Positions 1 to 11,117 of a stretch of DNA of 54,585 bases are shown here, piece by piece. The notes beneath the pieces are model-generated. The model ran no database searches and was not told the DNA's origin. It saw only the letters and a program-made list of their open reading frames with translations. The position numbers were made by a program, and so were the translations under genes. Numbering within the stretch: the stretch's first letter is position 1; the number at the start of each line of letters is the position of its first letter. The stretch covers positions 1 to 54,585 of the forward strand of contig FMBT01000120.1 in NCBI GenBank assembly GCA_900095095.1, written 5' to 3'. The stretch comes from Fragilariopsis cylindrus CCMP1102 (Eukaryota > Bacillariophyta > Bacillariophyceae > Bacillariales > Bacillariaceae).

Positions 1-1432
1 AAGGTGGGGCCCAAGTAAACGCAAATACGGCCAATACCCATCGTTGAATGACGCGATCTTCTAAATATTCGTAATAGGTAGGGTCTCGAGAAAGCCAATT
101 AGTCGCTAAATATTGTGGAGAATCGATATCGCTCTCGAACCTTGCTGCATCACGTTCATTCACAATCTCTCGACTGATCAAAAGATCTAGTACTTCGGTG
201 AAAACAATTTCTACGGCTGCGTTTGTCGTCGGTCTGGGGGAAGGAGCTGTGTCGTTGTGGGAGGAGGTGATGTCAAAGAGAACGATATCGAAAGATACAG
301 ATAATAATTGGTATAATCATAAAAATACAGGTTTTGATTCAAGAGTGAAGAGTTCAAAGAGGAAAGATATTCAGAAGAAGTGAGATTTTTAGTGGTAGTG
401 ATGGTAGTGGTAAAATAATACTTTCAGGAGAAATGAGGACTCCTAAGATTGACTTAAGAAGATATATCACTCACCATTATCGATTGGACTGTCAGTTGGG
501 GAAGGAGGAGGTTGTGTTGGATTCCTGATATCGATTGAGTCGTCTTCTTCAGTGATAGGTGAATCATCCATATCGATCCCAGCATCAAGATCTGGCCAAA
601 TATCAAGGATATTGTCATCGTTTTCTTTATCATTGCTCCCACCACCCTCGATAGAAGAATTAATAGATGACGTCGGACTGTTGTTGTTATCGTAATCGCC
701 GCCACGCATACCTTTAAGTGCTACCCCTAGGGCGATAATTGACGCAAATAATACTAGAGCTAGTACACCAGCGATAATATACACACGCCTCGTTGGAACA
801 GAAGATGACACATCCTTGCCACTATTAGACCTAACTTTTCCTTCGTCTTTCCTGTAGGATGAAGTAGTGCTTTGCCCGGGAACTCGGATCATGCCAGGAG
901 GAGTTTCCGGTAAAGTTTCGTCGTCGTTGTTATCATTGTTGTCGGTATTGCCATTGGGAATTTTATCTTCACTCTTGCTATTCCTACTACTACTACCCTT
1001 GTTCTTATGTTTCTTTTCTGGTGTGATGTATTCCTTGAACAATCGGATTCGAGGTTTAGAATCGGCACGACTAGAGCCGTTACCAGAAAAGAAGCTCCTC
1101 GTAGTTTCATTGACGGTATCGTTAGCGATAGTACTAACATCATCTTCAACACCAACAATCGACATAGTTTCGTTGGGAAGTTGAGCAACATCTGTTGATA
1201 AAGAGTAACCATCGATGGTATCTGCATCTACATCAGCACCGCAACCGTTGTTATTGCCACCATTCATTACACTAGCTAAAGTTTCCCCACCAGCAACACT
1301 ATCATCCATATTGTCTTGATTCTTGACACGTCCAGTCTGATTATCTTCCATCATCATTTTGAAGTAGTTCGTTTCTGCCGTCTCGTTCCAGACGGCATTT
1401 TCCATGTCGGAACCGACAGATTCGAAATCCAT
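1..1432 (-). CDS. LRR-receptor-like single-pass membrane protein, N-terminal part (runs off left edge)
   Basis: Two exons are visible. Exon 1 runs from 1432 to 475. A GTGAGT donor at 474 and a CACAG acceptor at 247 remove a 228-nt intron, and the frame continues from 246 through position 1. Exon 1 encodes an acidic, Asn/Ser-rich N-terminal region beginning MDFESVGSDMENAVWNETAE, a Lys/Arg-rich stretch, then one hydrophobic helix around residues 218-240 (VYIIAGVLALVLFASIIALG) and a Ser/Pro stalk with SPTDSP. Exon 2 reads DSPQYLATNWLSRDPTYYEY and then DRVIQRWVLAVFAF. From memory, this block comes just before the leucine-rich repeats in diatom LRR membrane proteins; the repeats themselves would lie outside the window. 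Function unknown; a cell-surface role is inference. Splice sites and frame agree, so the gene model is fairly secure. Confidence 0.75.
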
Positions 1433-2671
1433 TATTTTGAAGTATTTTATATTCTTTATATTTTCCGTTTGTCTTTTTCTTTGTGATCTTTTTCTTCGAA
1501 GTAACGAAGTTTCGAAACGAATTGCGGATTGATATTGTTCGACGATAGTAACTAGACTTTTGTAAATCTTCAGAAAAAAGAGAACTCCTCTCGATTTGAA
1601 GTTTGCTCACACCGTACTCGATACAGCAACAACGTAGCAATGCAATCGTTTAAAATCGGTAGGAAGAGCACGTCGATCTTCATAAGCCGATTTGTGGATG
1701 CGTTCATTAACGTCTAGTTTTGTGTCACACCAACAGAAATTTTATGCACAAAAATCCACAACAGAAACAAAATGGACGAAAATTTAACGTAAAATGTCAT
1801 ATATACCTGTTTTTAAGGAACACAGGCGCGCGCATTTTTTAAAATTTCTTACAACGGAAAAATTAGAGCATAATTCTACTAGGACCTAAGTTAGTACTGT
1901 AGTACATACAACATAGTATTATTATGATTGAGCACTCACTTCAACACCATGTATGAGGTTCTGTGGATTGATTGATACATAGATCTTAGTCAGCAAATTT
2001 TGAGCACACTACAATAAATAGCAGCAGCAATGATGTATGTGATCAAACATCCCCGTATATGAAAAATATAGACTCATAACATGATATATCCTATATATAT
2101 ATATATATATATATATATAGGATTATATATATATATATGTGTGTGTGTGGTGTGTGTGTGTGTATTTATGTAGCACAAATTGTACATCATGTTACATCAA
2201 TAGTATCAATGCAATCTGAGTTACAGAATGTCCTACTAGTATAGTACTGCCAAGTAACAGAAATCAGCCACCTAATGTAGATCAGTTGAGAGATCTATAA
2301 AATATGAATACAGCTTGTATTAATAGAGGACAGAATAATGACTAGAACTCGTATACAAGTTGCTCTGGGAAGAAATGTTTTCTGGTCCTAAGTAACTTTA
2401 CTGGATCGTATCTAGCTAGTACGGTGCAGTAGGGGGCAGAAACTAAATAATATGGATAGTAATAAATATAATGCATATAATTATGATATTTTTTAATGTA
2501 ATTTTTTTAGGACACCATCGTCGACAAATTTGATCAAAGAAGAAGATTCTTACATATATACCAAATACAGTTGTACGTAGATAGGAGAAATTTCAGCATA
2601 ATCGACACTTCAAATTCAAAAAGGGATCCTTGGGGATTTACATTCATTCATTTTTCTTTAATCAATAAATC
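1433..2671. other. Spacer with microsatellites, no gene seen
   Basis: AT-rich sequence between two minus-strand genes. It holds the TA/TG repeat block described separately. Short frames here show no recognisable protein. Confidence 0.6.
2089..2164. repeat. TA palindrome followed by TA and TG microsatellite
   Basis: Positions 2089-2122 form a perfect 34-bp palindrome: TCC, a run of TA dinucleotides, then GGA. It is followed by a second TA run and an interrupted TG run to about 2164. Such tracts tend to be length-variable and can extrude cruciforms. Confidence 0.9.
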
Positions 2672-4382
2672 TTATACGGGACATTCAGTGTTGGAATTAT
2701 CCACTATACGAAATTCGGGACTACTAGCAAAAGACGAAAAGGATGTAGCTTCACCGTTACGAATTAGGTAAGCACGGTATCTTCCCGCAGGGGCTACATC
2801 GGTAACTCTTGAAAAGGATAGTACCTCAGTCTGGATCGTTTCAGTACATCGTCGATCACCACAGGTATATAACCATGAAACAGAATTATCATCGAATAGA
2901 TTTTGAGGATCAGAGGAAATGTCATACAGCGCAACCCAGTCGCCGGATTGAGGAGTACATACATTAAAGTAAACTAACACATCCGAACCTCTACCAAAGC
3001 AATCTAAACTTAATTCCAATTTATCCACACATTCGGTTTCTTCGGATTCAACTTCTTCTTGATCGAGTACAGTGGAGATAGTGGGGGTAGGTGCCATGTT
3101 AGAACTCGTTATTTTTTCTTCCTCAGTGACAACACTGGTTGTTGTTTCGGCTCCTGAATCAGGTGCCATGTTAGAACTCGTTATTTCTTCTTCCTCAGTG
3201 ACAACACTGGTTGTTGTTTCGGCTCCTGAATCAGCATCCATTTGTTGCTGTTCTTGCGCTAGATCCGTGGATGAAATCATATCTGCAGTGTTGATAGATG
3301 ATGATGATGATGTTGATGTTGATGATGATATTGCTGCTTGATCTTGTGTTATAGCTGCATCTTCTTTGCCCATTGTCATAACAAATGTAATAATCAAACC
3401 AATTAGGATCAAATGAAGTGCACAACAAAAACCCAGCGCAATACGGAACCGTCGACTACCTCTAAAATGAGTAAACATTCCATGTTTTCCTCCTTTAGAA
3501 AATTGGTTGCGGCCTGATAATGGCGATCTCTCCATTGTAAGAGTCGTATCAATCATTGAATCTTCAACATCCATCAATGCAACTCTTCTGCTGTTTTGAT
3601 ACTCATCATCAAATTCGTCTTCAGCAGGGGGAAGTTGTAAATTACTTATAACGTATTTATCATCATTGTTACTCATCGGGTACGGTGATGATTCCGGACA
3701 ACAAATGCAAATGGCATATCACCAGTGGTACCAACGGAGGTATTTGCTGCTGTGGTAACTGGAATTTGACCTTCTTCTCCTTTAGTTTGAGCAGTATTTG
3801 TATCATTTTTATTATTATCAACTGAATAATTAGATACGGGCATCATTTGTGCTCTGGACTTATTATCCTTATTACTATCCGGAGTTTTTGCGCTATTGGT
3901 ATCAAAATCAGCAATATCCTTATTATTACCGGTACTTTTATTTCTAAACTCCTCATCATCAAACTTCTCGTCGTTATCATTGTTGTCGTCCTCATCAATA
4001 GAATCACTAGTCCATTCATCGTCTGGTGCTGCGTCTGCGTCTTTGTCTTTTCTTTGATTGGTAATTATAGCTGATGATGCTTTATCTAAAAACTTACGAA
4101 ATCGTGGCCCTTTGTTTGCACCAAAGTCCTTCGGTGATATTTCTTTATCTAGAACCGTTTCAAGTTGAGTCAAAGGCAAGTCTACACCAGCTGCCTCGTA
4201 TGAATTCAAAATCATTTTCGTGAATCTTCAGCAGACATGATTGTACTAGGACTACTACTACTTCGCTCATCCGTCATTGTGCTACCACTGCTACCATCAC
4301 CACGCTCAGGAGCAGGAGCAGGAGCAGCACTACAAATCACTGGAGGTGGGTCGGTAGGGATAGGAGGGCGTTGTTCATCCAT
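2672..4382 (-). CDS. Single-pass membrane protein with Cys/Trp ectodomain (cluster member 2)
   Basis: I read this as one gene of about 570 codons starting at the ATG at 4382. It is split into three overlapping frames: 4382 to ~4215, 4215-3673 and 3676-2672. Adding one base at the A run (plus strand 4215-4218) and one at the C run (plus strand 3678-3680) gives one open frame whose length divides by three. Order: Pro/Ser-rich start, acidic Asn/Asp-rich cytosolic part, hydrophobic helix (FRIALGFCCALHLILIGLII), Ser/Glu stalk with an exact 24-residue duplication, and a C-terminal domain with spaced Cys, GDWVALYDI, WLYTCGDRRC and AGRYRAYLI. This domain resembles SKICH/Ig-like beta-sandwiches in outline only. 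It is paralogous to the genes at 6192, 8353 and 11118. Function unknown. If the shifts are real, only the 334-residue 3' frame would give a membrane protein. Confidence 0.6.
3090..3233. repeat. 72-bp tandem duplication inside a stalk
   Basis: Units 3090-3161 and 3162-3233 are nearly identical and in frame. They encode two copies of DSGAETTTSVVTEEE plus ITSSNMAP in the stalk of the membrane protein at 2672-4382. Confidence 0.9.
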
Positions 4383-4879
4383 GGTCTATATTTTTATTAT
4401 TATTATTACTACTGTTATTATTATTATAATAATGATTTGTACTACAGTACTCAACTAAATAGCTACAGTAGCACCCACATCTCACATCGTGGTGAGTTCT
4501 TGTTTTTCATGGGAATTTTTATTTTGTCGGAGGTTTCCCATTACTTACGCGGGAATGCATATTTAAATAGGGGCTCGTCCCCTTCCGTTCGGCCAAAGCA
4601 AAGCACGTGGTCGCTTAACATTCCCCCTCGTTTTCTATATCCCCCTTAAATATATCATTCCCCCGAATTTAATTTCAGAATCATTGATCGGATGTGTCAA
4701 ACTTGAACTTCATACCGTTACAGGTTACATTTACAGCATGTCGGTATCTTTGCTTGTTCTTGTTGACACCCAACGACGACATGATCGGCATTCTCTATTG
4801 ATGACGATCATAGGTTTAAAGACACAGAACACAATTGTTTTACAACAAGTCTAATACAATATATTATAATTATATCACC
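4383..4879. other. Divergent intergenic region
   Basis: Spacer between the minus-strand membrane protein gene and the plus-strand plastid gene, so it should carry both promoters. A run of TTA/ATT triplets lies near 4390-4435. No clear core promoter motif was identified. Confidence 0.4.
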
Positions 4880-5470
4880 ATGGAGACTCGACTTCTAGTA
4901 TCGTTGAATTTCCTACTTCTTCTAGCCACCGCGTCAGGATTTAGTCCAGTGGTAGTTCATCAACATCGAAAACTCATTTGAATTTAAAGCGACTGTCGTC
5001 AGAAAGAGGTGGAGGATATAAACAAGATGGTGTTAATATTATGCCAAGAAGAAAGACTTTCTCGCTTTACTTGGTACGATCGTAACAAGCTCTATTGTAT
5101 CGACTAGTCCAGCGATGGCGGAAGAGATTAAGACGTTTGATCTATCACTTCCATCGTATGATTCTATCAATACGTTGAAAATTACCGATGAAAAGGCATT
5201 GGGTGTCGAGACTCCTTCAGGAAAAGATACGACGACTAAAGTGAAGAAAACGAAAGAGAAAAGAAATGGAGGAGATAACAATCCACTAGGAAATGTTTTA
5301 CCGTCTATGAACAAGAAAGCTGTCGTCAAGAAATCCAAACCGCAAAAGACTGTTGAAAAAGCTTCCAAACCGGAAAAAGACGAAAATACGAAACAATGGA
5401 TATGGCTCTACCTTCCTACTCTTCGAGTACAGAATCCAAAGAAAAAGATTTCTTCTCTATCCAAAAATAG
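4880..5470 (+). CDS. Plastid-targeted, probably thylakoid, protein with LPSY motifs
   Basis: Start ATG at 4880. The product opens with a signal peptide (METRLLVSLNFLLLLATA) followed by SGFSP, matching the diatom bipartite plastid presequence with its ASAFAP-like site. After a basic transit-like stretch comes MPRRKDFLALLGTIVTSS and then STSPAMAEE, a thylakoid-transfer signal with twin Arg and an A-x-A cleavage site. The mature part is Lys-rich and has DLSLPSYDS near its start and MALPSYSSS near its end. The frame breaks three times. One base added at each of the A runs 4969-4972, 5052-5054 and 5391-5393 restores a 197-residue protein ending at the TAG at 5468-5470. Recovery of both the twin-Arg signal and the second LPSY motif supports this reading. 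Family not recognised. Confidence 0.6.
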
Positions 5471-6191
5471 TCATTCAATAAAGTATACGGCTTTGGGATT
5501 GATTGTCTACTATTATTGACTATTTTTACGAAAATTATTCATAATTAAATCAGTTTACTGTCATATAGCTTTTTCGTACTTGTACTATGATACACGTTAA
5601 TCTTCTCGATTCGAATTTATTCTGATGGAAAGCTAATTGTGCTGTTTAGGATTCTCATGGAGGGTTTATGCGCTTTCGATGCAATACTTTGCTGATACTG
5701 GTCCGTATTGAACATCAAAAGCCACAAAACATCGGAAGGTAATCATATAAATAAGCAAGATGCCATAGATTAAAATTCGTATCAATCCAATAATCTTCTG
5801 TATCTATTGATAAGTAGTGTATAAAAAAAATTGTGTTATCAATTATTAAAGTCAATAGATAGTCCACATCAGTATCATTAATTTAGATATATAATTTACA
5901 ACTAAGTGCGAACTAAAATATTCTCCGCTGCATCACTGAATCAAAGCAGCAACAACAGCTTTGCATCAATGTACATGATGTTTCAATCCAGAATTTCCTC
6001 AATCATATTTTTTTTGATTGTCGATTATATTAGACCGACGATTACAAGAATAACAATAATAATACCATATCTTAATCATCGTATTTTAATATTCTTCTCA
6101 TTCAACATGCATTTTGTTATCACATCATATATACATTGTATTGTGCTACGCCATTCATCTAAGTTTATGGAAATCAATAAAGTTATGGCCG
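5471..6191. other. Spacer, no gene seen
   Basis: Shared 3' region between the converging plastid gene and the next membrane protein gene. The plus-strand frame across 5906-6379 runs into the antisense of that gene and has no recognisable features. Confidence 0.5.
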
Positions 6192-7495
6192 CTAGTGATA
6201 TACATCATATGGTTGCATACTATCCCGAACGAGTGAAATCTCATAATTTCCTTTCCCAAGATCTGCCAATGTTAATTGTCCTTCCATTTCATCTGTATAG
6301 TCCCATGAATCGTATTCCGAAGTTCCTTCATCATCACTGGTACCTCGTATCCAATACCAATCACCGTCACGTTTGGTAGCAAAGCAATATTGGACCGTAG
6401 AGAATGCAGTAGTAGAGTCATCTTCAACACAATTCGAAGAAACAACAAGACTATGATCTGGGCAATTCTCATTAGACCAGGGGCTATCTGTAACCTCTGA
6501 AGTAACTGCCGTAGTCGATACATCAGTTACCGGTACAGTCTGTTGAGGTGTTGGAGCAAGTGTTGGAGCAAGTGTCGGATCAGGAGTAGGTGGAGAGGTA
6601 GTTTCGACATCAGTAGTTTCGACATCAGTAGTTTCGACATCCGTAATTTCGACATCAGTAGTTTCGCTTTCCACTTTCGCTTACATTTTCATTGTTATCG
6701 TTGTCTTCTTGTGGAGGGGTGGTTTGGTCAGAGACAGGTGGCGATGTTGCAGTAGATGATGTTGGTCCGTTTGTTGTGGACGTATCATCAGGTATCGAAG
6801 CTATTGTTGGAACTGCTGTTTCTGGTGTTGTAGGTGTTGGACGTGGCGCTGAATCAGACCATAACGAGTCTTCTTTTTGTTTATTATCGATCTCTTCTTT
6901 TAAATCAATTTCTGCATCATTATTTGCACTATTGTCTTCACCAGCAGCATCGTTAGGAGAAATATCGAGATATCATCACTGATGTTCGTATTACATCTAC
7001 AACCTCTGCACCTTCTTCATCGACTAGACCGGCGGCCGCAAAGGATTTCGAGGACTTGTCATTGGTTATTTTCAGTAATGCCAAATACCCAACAATGCCA
7101 CTAGCAATCATTATTATAGCAAACGCGATAAGGAACAATATCATTCTCCTCGAACAACAATTACGTCGTTTATGGACATCGTCATAATTCTTAACCGCGT
7201 CGTATTCAGCGCTAAATTCGACAGCTTCTACTTCAATACCATTTTGACTAAAATCATCAGTAATGATCGTATCTTCACGAGGTAAATAATGGTCTTGTTC
7301 TAATTTGTTTCTGTCAGCACCAGGTTGAACAAATGTTGAAATATTTTCGGTTTCTTCCTTTTCCGCACCACCAGATTCAAAAAGGTTAAAAGGATTAAAT
7401 CTAGTGGGTTGAAATACCGATTGACTCAATGAGGAACAATCAGAGACGTCGTCGTCGCTATTAGTATTTGATTTCTTGCCCTTTCTAAACGTCAT
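6192..7495 (-). CDS. Single-pass membrane protein with Cys/Trp ectodomain (cluster member 3, frame-broken)
   Basis: Start ATG at 7495. The first frame encodes a polar, acidic N-terminus, a basic block KRRNCCSRR and a hydrophobic helix (ILFLIAFAIIMIASGIVGYL). Coding continues in other frames: an acidic DAAGEDNSANNDAEIDLKEE segment, a Pro/Thr stalk, TDVETTDVETTDVETT repeats, and a C-terminal domain with CPDHS, GDWYWIRG and KGNYEISLVRD. One base added at each of plus-strand 6991-6992, 6960-6962, 6675-6677 and 6668-6670 joins everything into about 435 codons. The end is uncertain: paralogues carry a further ASSEF-x-I-like strand, and the TAG after DVYH may hide another shift. Four breaks make this the likeliest real pseudogene in the set, but the breaks have the same form as those in housekeeping genes here. 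Confidence 0.55.
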
Positions 7496-8352
7496 CGTGC
7501 GTCTTCGTCGTTATGGGATAATGGCTATGGAGCAAAATTATGCAATGTCTAATCACTTCCTAAAGAACTTTAACTTTTCCAGCAGCTCTTCGTTGTTGCT
7601 ATGTACTGGCTAATCACTTCCTAAAGAACTTTGACTTTTCCAGCAGCTCTTCGTTGTTGAACTAACATCAACAGCACACTTTCGAACTTCGATTTTTTCG
7701 CATTTGTCATGCATTTGTCATCGGTGGTTGTTGTATTGTCACATACAAACCTTTTCGTAGGTCCTAATGAACATGTATTTTCCCCGCGAAACCAGTCAGG
7801 CGCTCAAAATCGGCCACTGCACGAGTCTTAATTTCGACTCATCAAGCAAGCCGTACGTGTTTGGGCATAAATATAAATAATTATTGACTACTTTCTCCGA
7901 ACTGTACTACTATATACTGTGGTACTGTACCATAGCTGATTTTTACGATGACATTGATATATTATAATATTACTGGTATATAAAATTTTACTCTGACTAG
8001 TACAGCAATAGCGAATTGCTGCTGTTATTAAAGTAGCATTTAAAAAGCATCTTAATATTCTTCTATTCAATAGGGGGTTGCTGAGTAGTATTTTTAAAAG
8101 TAAGCATGATCCATTTATTCATCCAGAGTTTATTTTTACAATAGGAAAAGTCGATATTAAAATGGATACAAATTATTATTGCAATGGTATGATTCGATTC
8201 TGATACTTGAATTGCTTTATTAATAACTTAGTTATACAGTAGGATAGATAAAATATATGTAGTATGTATGAAACGAGAAGAAGATTATCGGAAAGAAAAA
8301 AGACATACATCACTCAAGATATTCTTTTTTCTTTCTTCGTCATCTATCTTCT
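7496..8352. other. Spacer with a 50-bp direct repeat
   Basis: Upstream region of one membrane protein gene and downstream region of the next. Apart from the direct repeat at 7549-7659 nothing gene-like was seen. Confidence 0.5.
7549..7659. repeat. 50-bp direct repeat, two copies
   Basis: Copies at 7549-7598 and 7610-7659 differ at one base (TTAAC versus TTGAC) and are 61 bp apart start to start. They lie 54 bp upstream of the start codon of the gene at 6192-7495, so within its promoter or 5' UTR. Confidence 0.9.
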
Positions 8353-9354
8353 TTAGTTAGTTGCACATAAGATGGTGAATTCAGATGATGCAATGAGAGG
8401 ATACTCATCCATATCCTCATTTCCATTTGAGTACAGTCCGAGCACGTAATTACCTTCCGGAAGACCAAGAACTTCTCTATCCTGTCCTTCTCGTACCCAT
8501 CCCCAATCTCTAAATTGAATTGGCGCATATGCCTCAGGAGTTTCAATCCACGCCCAGAATTGATCAGATGTTTCATCGGCTATACACATTCGAATACTGG
8601 TAGATGAAACACCATTATCACAACTAGAGGAAGCGGATATTTCATCGACGGCACATTCAGTAACTGCGAAATCATCAGTTAAATCATCATCATCGGTACC
8701 AGCATCAGTAGCACCTCCTGTTGCAGCATCAGTGACAACTACAGAAGAGTCAATGGTGGGGACTTGCGTCAATTCGCCAACGGTGGGAACAATGGGGGTT
8801 GTGACTACTTCTGGTTCGATTTCTACCGGGGGAATAGTATCACTTGTAGTAAAGACATCTTCTTCGGCGTCGCCACCAGCAATTGGCGAGTCAAAGGAGG
8901 AACCATCATTGGCGGCGTCAGCGTCTGTACCGTCAAGGTCTGATGCGTTTGCAGAAGACCTATTCTGTAATTCTTTGGAATCCAAGCCTAACTTGATAGC
9001 GAGACCTAATAAAATACAGAAGGTAGCAATAGACGCAAAGATTAGCAACATTTTGTTTCGTCTGCTTGAGTCTTGATCTTTGTCCTTCTCATCCATTGAG
9101 GAATTAGGATCGTCGGATAACATCGAATCACCGACATCGTTAGCTTCATCAGCAGATGGCGAATCTTCAACGGTATGTGAATCATTTAGTGACAGATTTT
9201 GTTTCGTTGATCCTGCTCCTGGAGGTGGAGGAGGTAACGAATCTCCCTCTGTTGAACAATCATCGTCGTTACCATAGGCTAGATTTAATTCGTTGTCATC
9301 CTGTGCCTCCTCAACAACATCCTCTTCTTTCTTCTTTCTACCGAATAGACCCAT
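8353..9354 (-). CDS. Single-pass membrane protein with Cys/Trp ectodomain (cluster member 4)
   Basis: Intact 333-residue frame. It starts MGLFGRKKKEEDVVEE, then an acidic Asp/Ser-rich cytosolic region of about 110 residues, a hydrophobic helix (LLIFASIATFCILLGLAIKL), an acidic Thr/Val-rich stalk, and a C-terminal domain of about 100 residues. That domain has CAVDEISASSSC, IRMC, DQFWAWIETPEA, RDWGWV, GNYVLGLYSNG and SSEFTILC. The Cys spacing, the Trp pair and the G-N-Y turn line up with the genes at 2672, 6192 and 11118. It is the shortest intact member and a good reference for the family. Topology is probably N-in, C-out. Function unknown. Gly2 could be myristoylated, but Arg at position 6 fits the consensus poorly. 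Confidence 0.75.
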   Translation of the reverse strand: MGLFGRKKKEEDVVEEAQDDNELNLAYGNDDDCSTEGDSLPPPPPGAGSTKQNLSLNDSHTVEDSPSADEANDVGDSMLSDDPNSSMDEKDKDQDSSRRNKMLLIFASIATFCILLGLAIKLGLDSKELQNRSSANASDLDGTDADAANDGSSFDSPIAGGDAEEDVFTTSDTIPPVEIEPEVVTTPIVPTVGELTQVPTIDSSVVVTDAATGGATDAGTDDDDLTDDFAVTECAVDEISASSSCDNGVSSTSIRMCIADETSDQFWAWIETPEAYAPIQFRDWGWVREGQDREVLGLPEGNYVLGLYSNGNEDMDEYPLIASSEFTILCATN

Positions 9355-10449
9355 TTTTACTACTTGATTTCTTTGTAATTGTACGTGAATTGTGTTGTAT
9401 CAATAAATGGAAGCTTTATGCATTTCTTTACCTTTCTGGTAATACCTGCCGTTTATTCTCGTTAAACTACGGTAAATTTTTCGAGGAATTAGAGAAATTC
9501 AATCCAATACAGAACCAACGACGTCAAAACACACGATTGGCCAGCCAACTTCGGCGAGAATGTGACAGATCGATAGCGCGCGTTGACTGCTCGACTGAAA
9601 AACTATTTTTTTGTTATGATGGCACGCACGGTTTCATTTTACTATGAGTTAAATAATGTTAAAAGAATAACAACAATACAATGATCATATCTTGCTATTG
9701 TGGATTGGTCAGACTGCAAACAAAAGAGGGTCAGAATGGAAATATCAGCAGAGAAGCAGCATCTTTTAAAGAAGAACCTCCAATAGTAGACTGCTTAGTC
9801 ATGATCTTCTAATCATTGGCTGGCTTACACTTGCCCATCCATTTCACCATTATTTGTTTTTTTCACAAACAGCAAAGATAATTCTTAGAACCAAGTATTT
9901 GGATGGAGAAACATTTTGGTGCCAGCAATCCTTGCTCATTGAGAGCCTTCAACAATATGATATGATGATTGAATTCAAAAAATCTTCCAAACCATTTTCA
10001 GACTTGATGTACTACACCAATGCAGAGTTAACAAAGGGAATGTAACTGATCCACCTCCACTTTCAAAAATAGGCTGTATGGGAAATGAATAGAAAACTCA
10101 TCCTATGCTTAATTCTTAATAGTTACTTGTTAGGTGGCACTGCATTATTAGTACCTACTACAACTCGATGTCTTGGGAATAATTTAGAGGATGCAATATT
10201 TTAAATTTTTCATATACATTTTTATCCACGTATGAACGGATTTCGAATTTGTTTTCGAAAAGATTTCGTTGTTTCGATTTTCTTCAAAAATAACATCGAA
10301 TCATTAGTCATTTTCATCATCTCTATCGTCTATCATTGTCTATGTCACTGCATATATTGAAAACAATCTGACATATTGAAACAATTTGAATTGAGAGTTA
10401 TTACTGTCATACATACCTTTCGAATTATTAAGCTTACTGATAATATAAA
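9355..10449. other. Divergent intergenic region
   Basis: Lies between the minus-strand membrane protein gene and the plus-strand FKBP gene. A 62-codon frame near 9854 has no recognisable motif. An 18-bp string at 10218-10235 recurs at 13163-13180. Confidence 0.4.
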
Positions 10450-10839
10450 ATGGGCGTCGATAAAGAAGATATTTCCCCAGGAGATGGAACTACATTCCCC
10501 AAGAAGGGAGATCAGTTGACGATGCACTATACTGGAAAACTTTCTGAGAATGGAAAGGAATTCGATAGTAGCGTATCAAGAGGTAAACCATTTCAATTTG
10601 TAATTGGTATAGGTCAGGTCATACAGGGATGGGATGAGGGTGTAATGAAAATGTCTCTTGGTGAAAAGGCCAATCTGAAGATCTCGTCAGATTATGGGTA
10701 CGGATCACGTGGAGCACCAGGTGCAATTCCACCGAATGCTGACTTAACGTTTGAAGTGGAACTATTGGCGATTGGAACTAAGAATTCTCCAAACTACACC
10801 GGCAGTAGCAGCAGTGGTGGCAACTGTACTGTCATGTAG
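10450..10839 (+). CDS. FKBP12-type peptidyl-prolyl isomerase with possible CaaX terminus
   Basis: Intact intronless 129-residue protein. One FKBP domain fills residues ~10-108: [15 protein letters not shown], the [19 protein letters not shown] pocket strand, [11 protein letters not shown], and [25 protein letters not shown]. Pocket residues typical of active FK506-binding isomerases (Tyr, Asp, Phe, Val-Ile, Trp, Tyr) are present. Unusually, a Gly/Ser linker follows and the protein ends CTVM, which fits the C-a-a-X farnesylation signal with Met last. Membrane attachment by prenylation is inference. The gene converges on the membrane protein gene at 11118-12845. Confidence 0.93.
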   Translation: MGVDKEDISPGDGTTFPKKGDQLTMHYTGKLSENGKEFDSSVSRGKPFQFVIGIGQVIQGWDEGVMKMSLGEKANLKISSDYGYGSRGAPGAIPPNADLTFEVELLAIGTKNSPNYTGSSSSGGNCTVM

Positions 10840-11117
10840 ATATTTTTTCATTCGTCCCGTCGACAACTACATTATGCAGTAATCAGAAATGCTTCATATC
10901 CTACTTGCATAGTATTCTTATGTGAATCTATGAAGTTGACACACTCAGAATTAACAACCAAACAATTAATAACGGGAAAAGTTTTTCGTTCGTGATGAGT
11001 TCTATTATTCTTGGTAAAAGTACTATTGAATAGATTATAGTGAGTAATCTAAAATATTAGTAGCAGGACATATAATTCTAAATTTCCGCTTATTGTAAAT
11101 AGCTAGCTTCATTAATT

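Noticed and set aside
3673..3681. In-frame TGA in cluster member 2 as a selenocysteine codon, tempting given the tRNA-Sec genes
   Set aside because: The frame after this TGA closes within nine codons, and coding clearly continues in another frame, so read-through does not help.
5906..6379. 157-codon plus-strand frame
   Set aside because: It overlaps the antisense of cluster member 3 and has no motif or sensible composition.
6675..7005. A ~300-nt intron joining the first and last frames of cluster member 3
   Set aside because: The middle frame itself reads as an acidic then Pro/Thr-rich stalk like those of the paralogues, so it is coding.
9854..10045. 62-codon frame upstream of FKBP
   Set aside because: No family resemblance, and adjacent sequence is non-coding in character.
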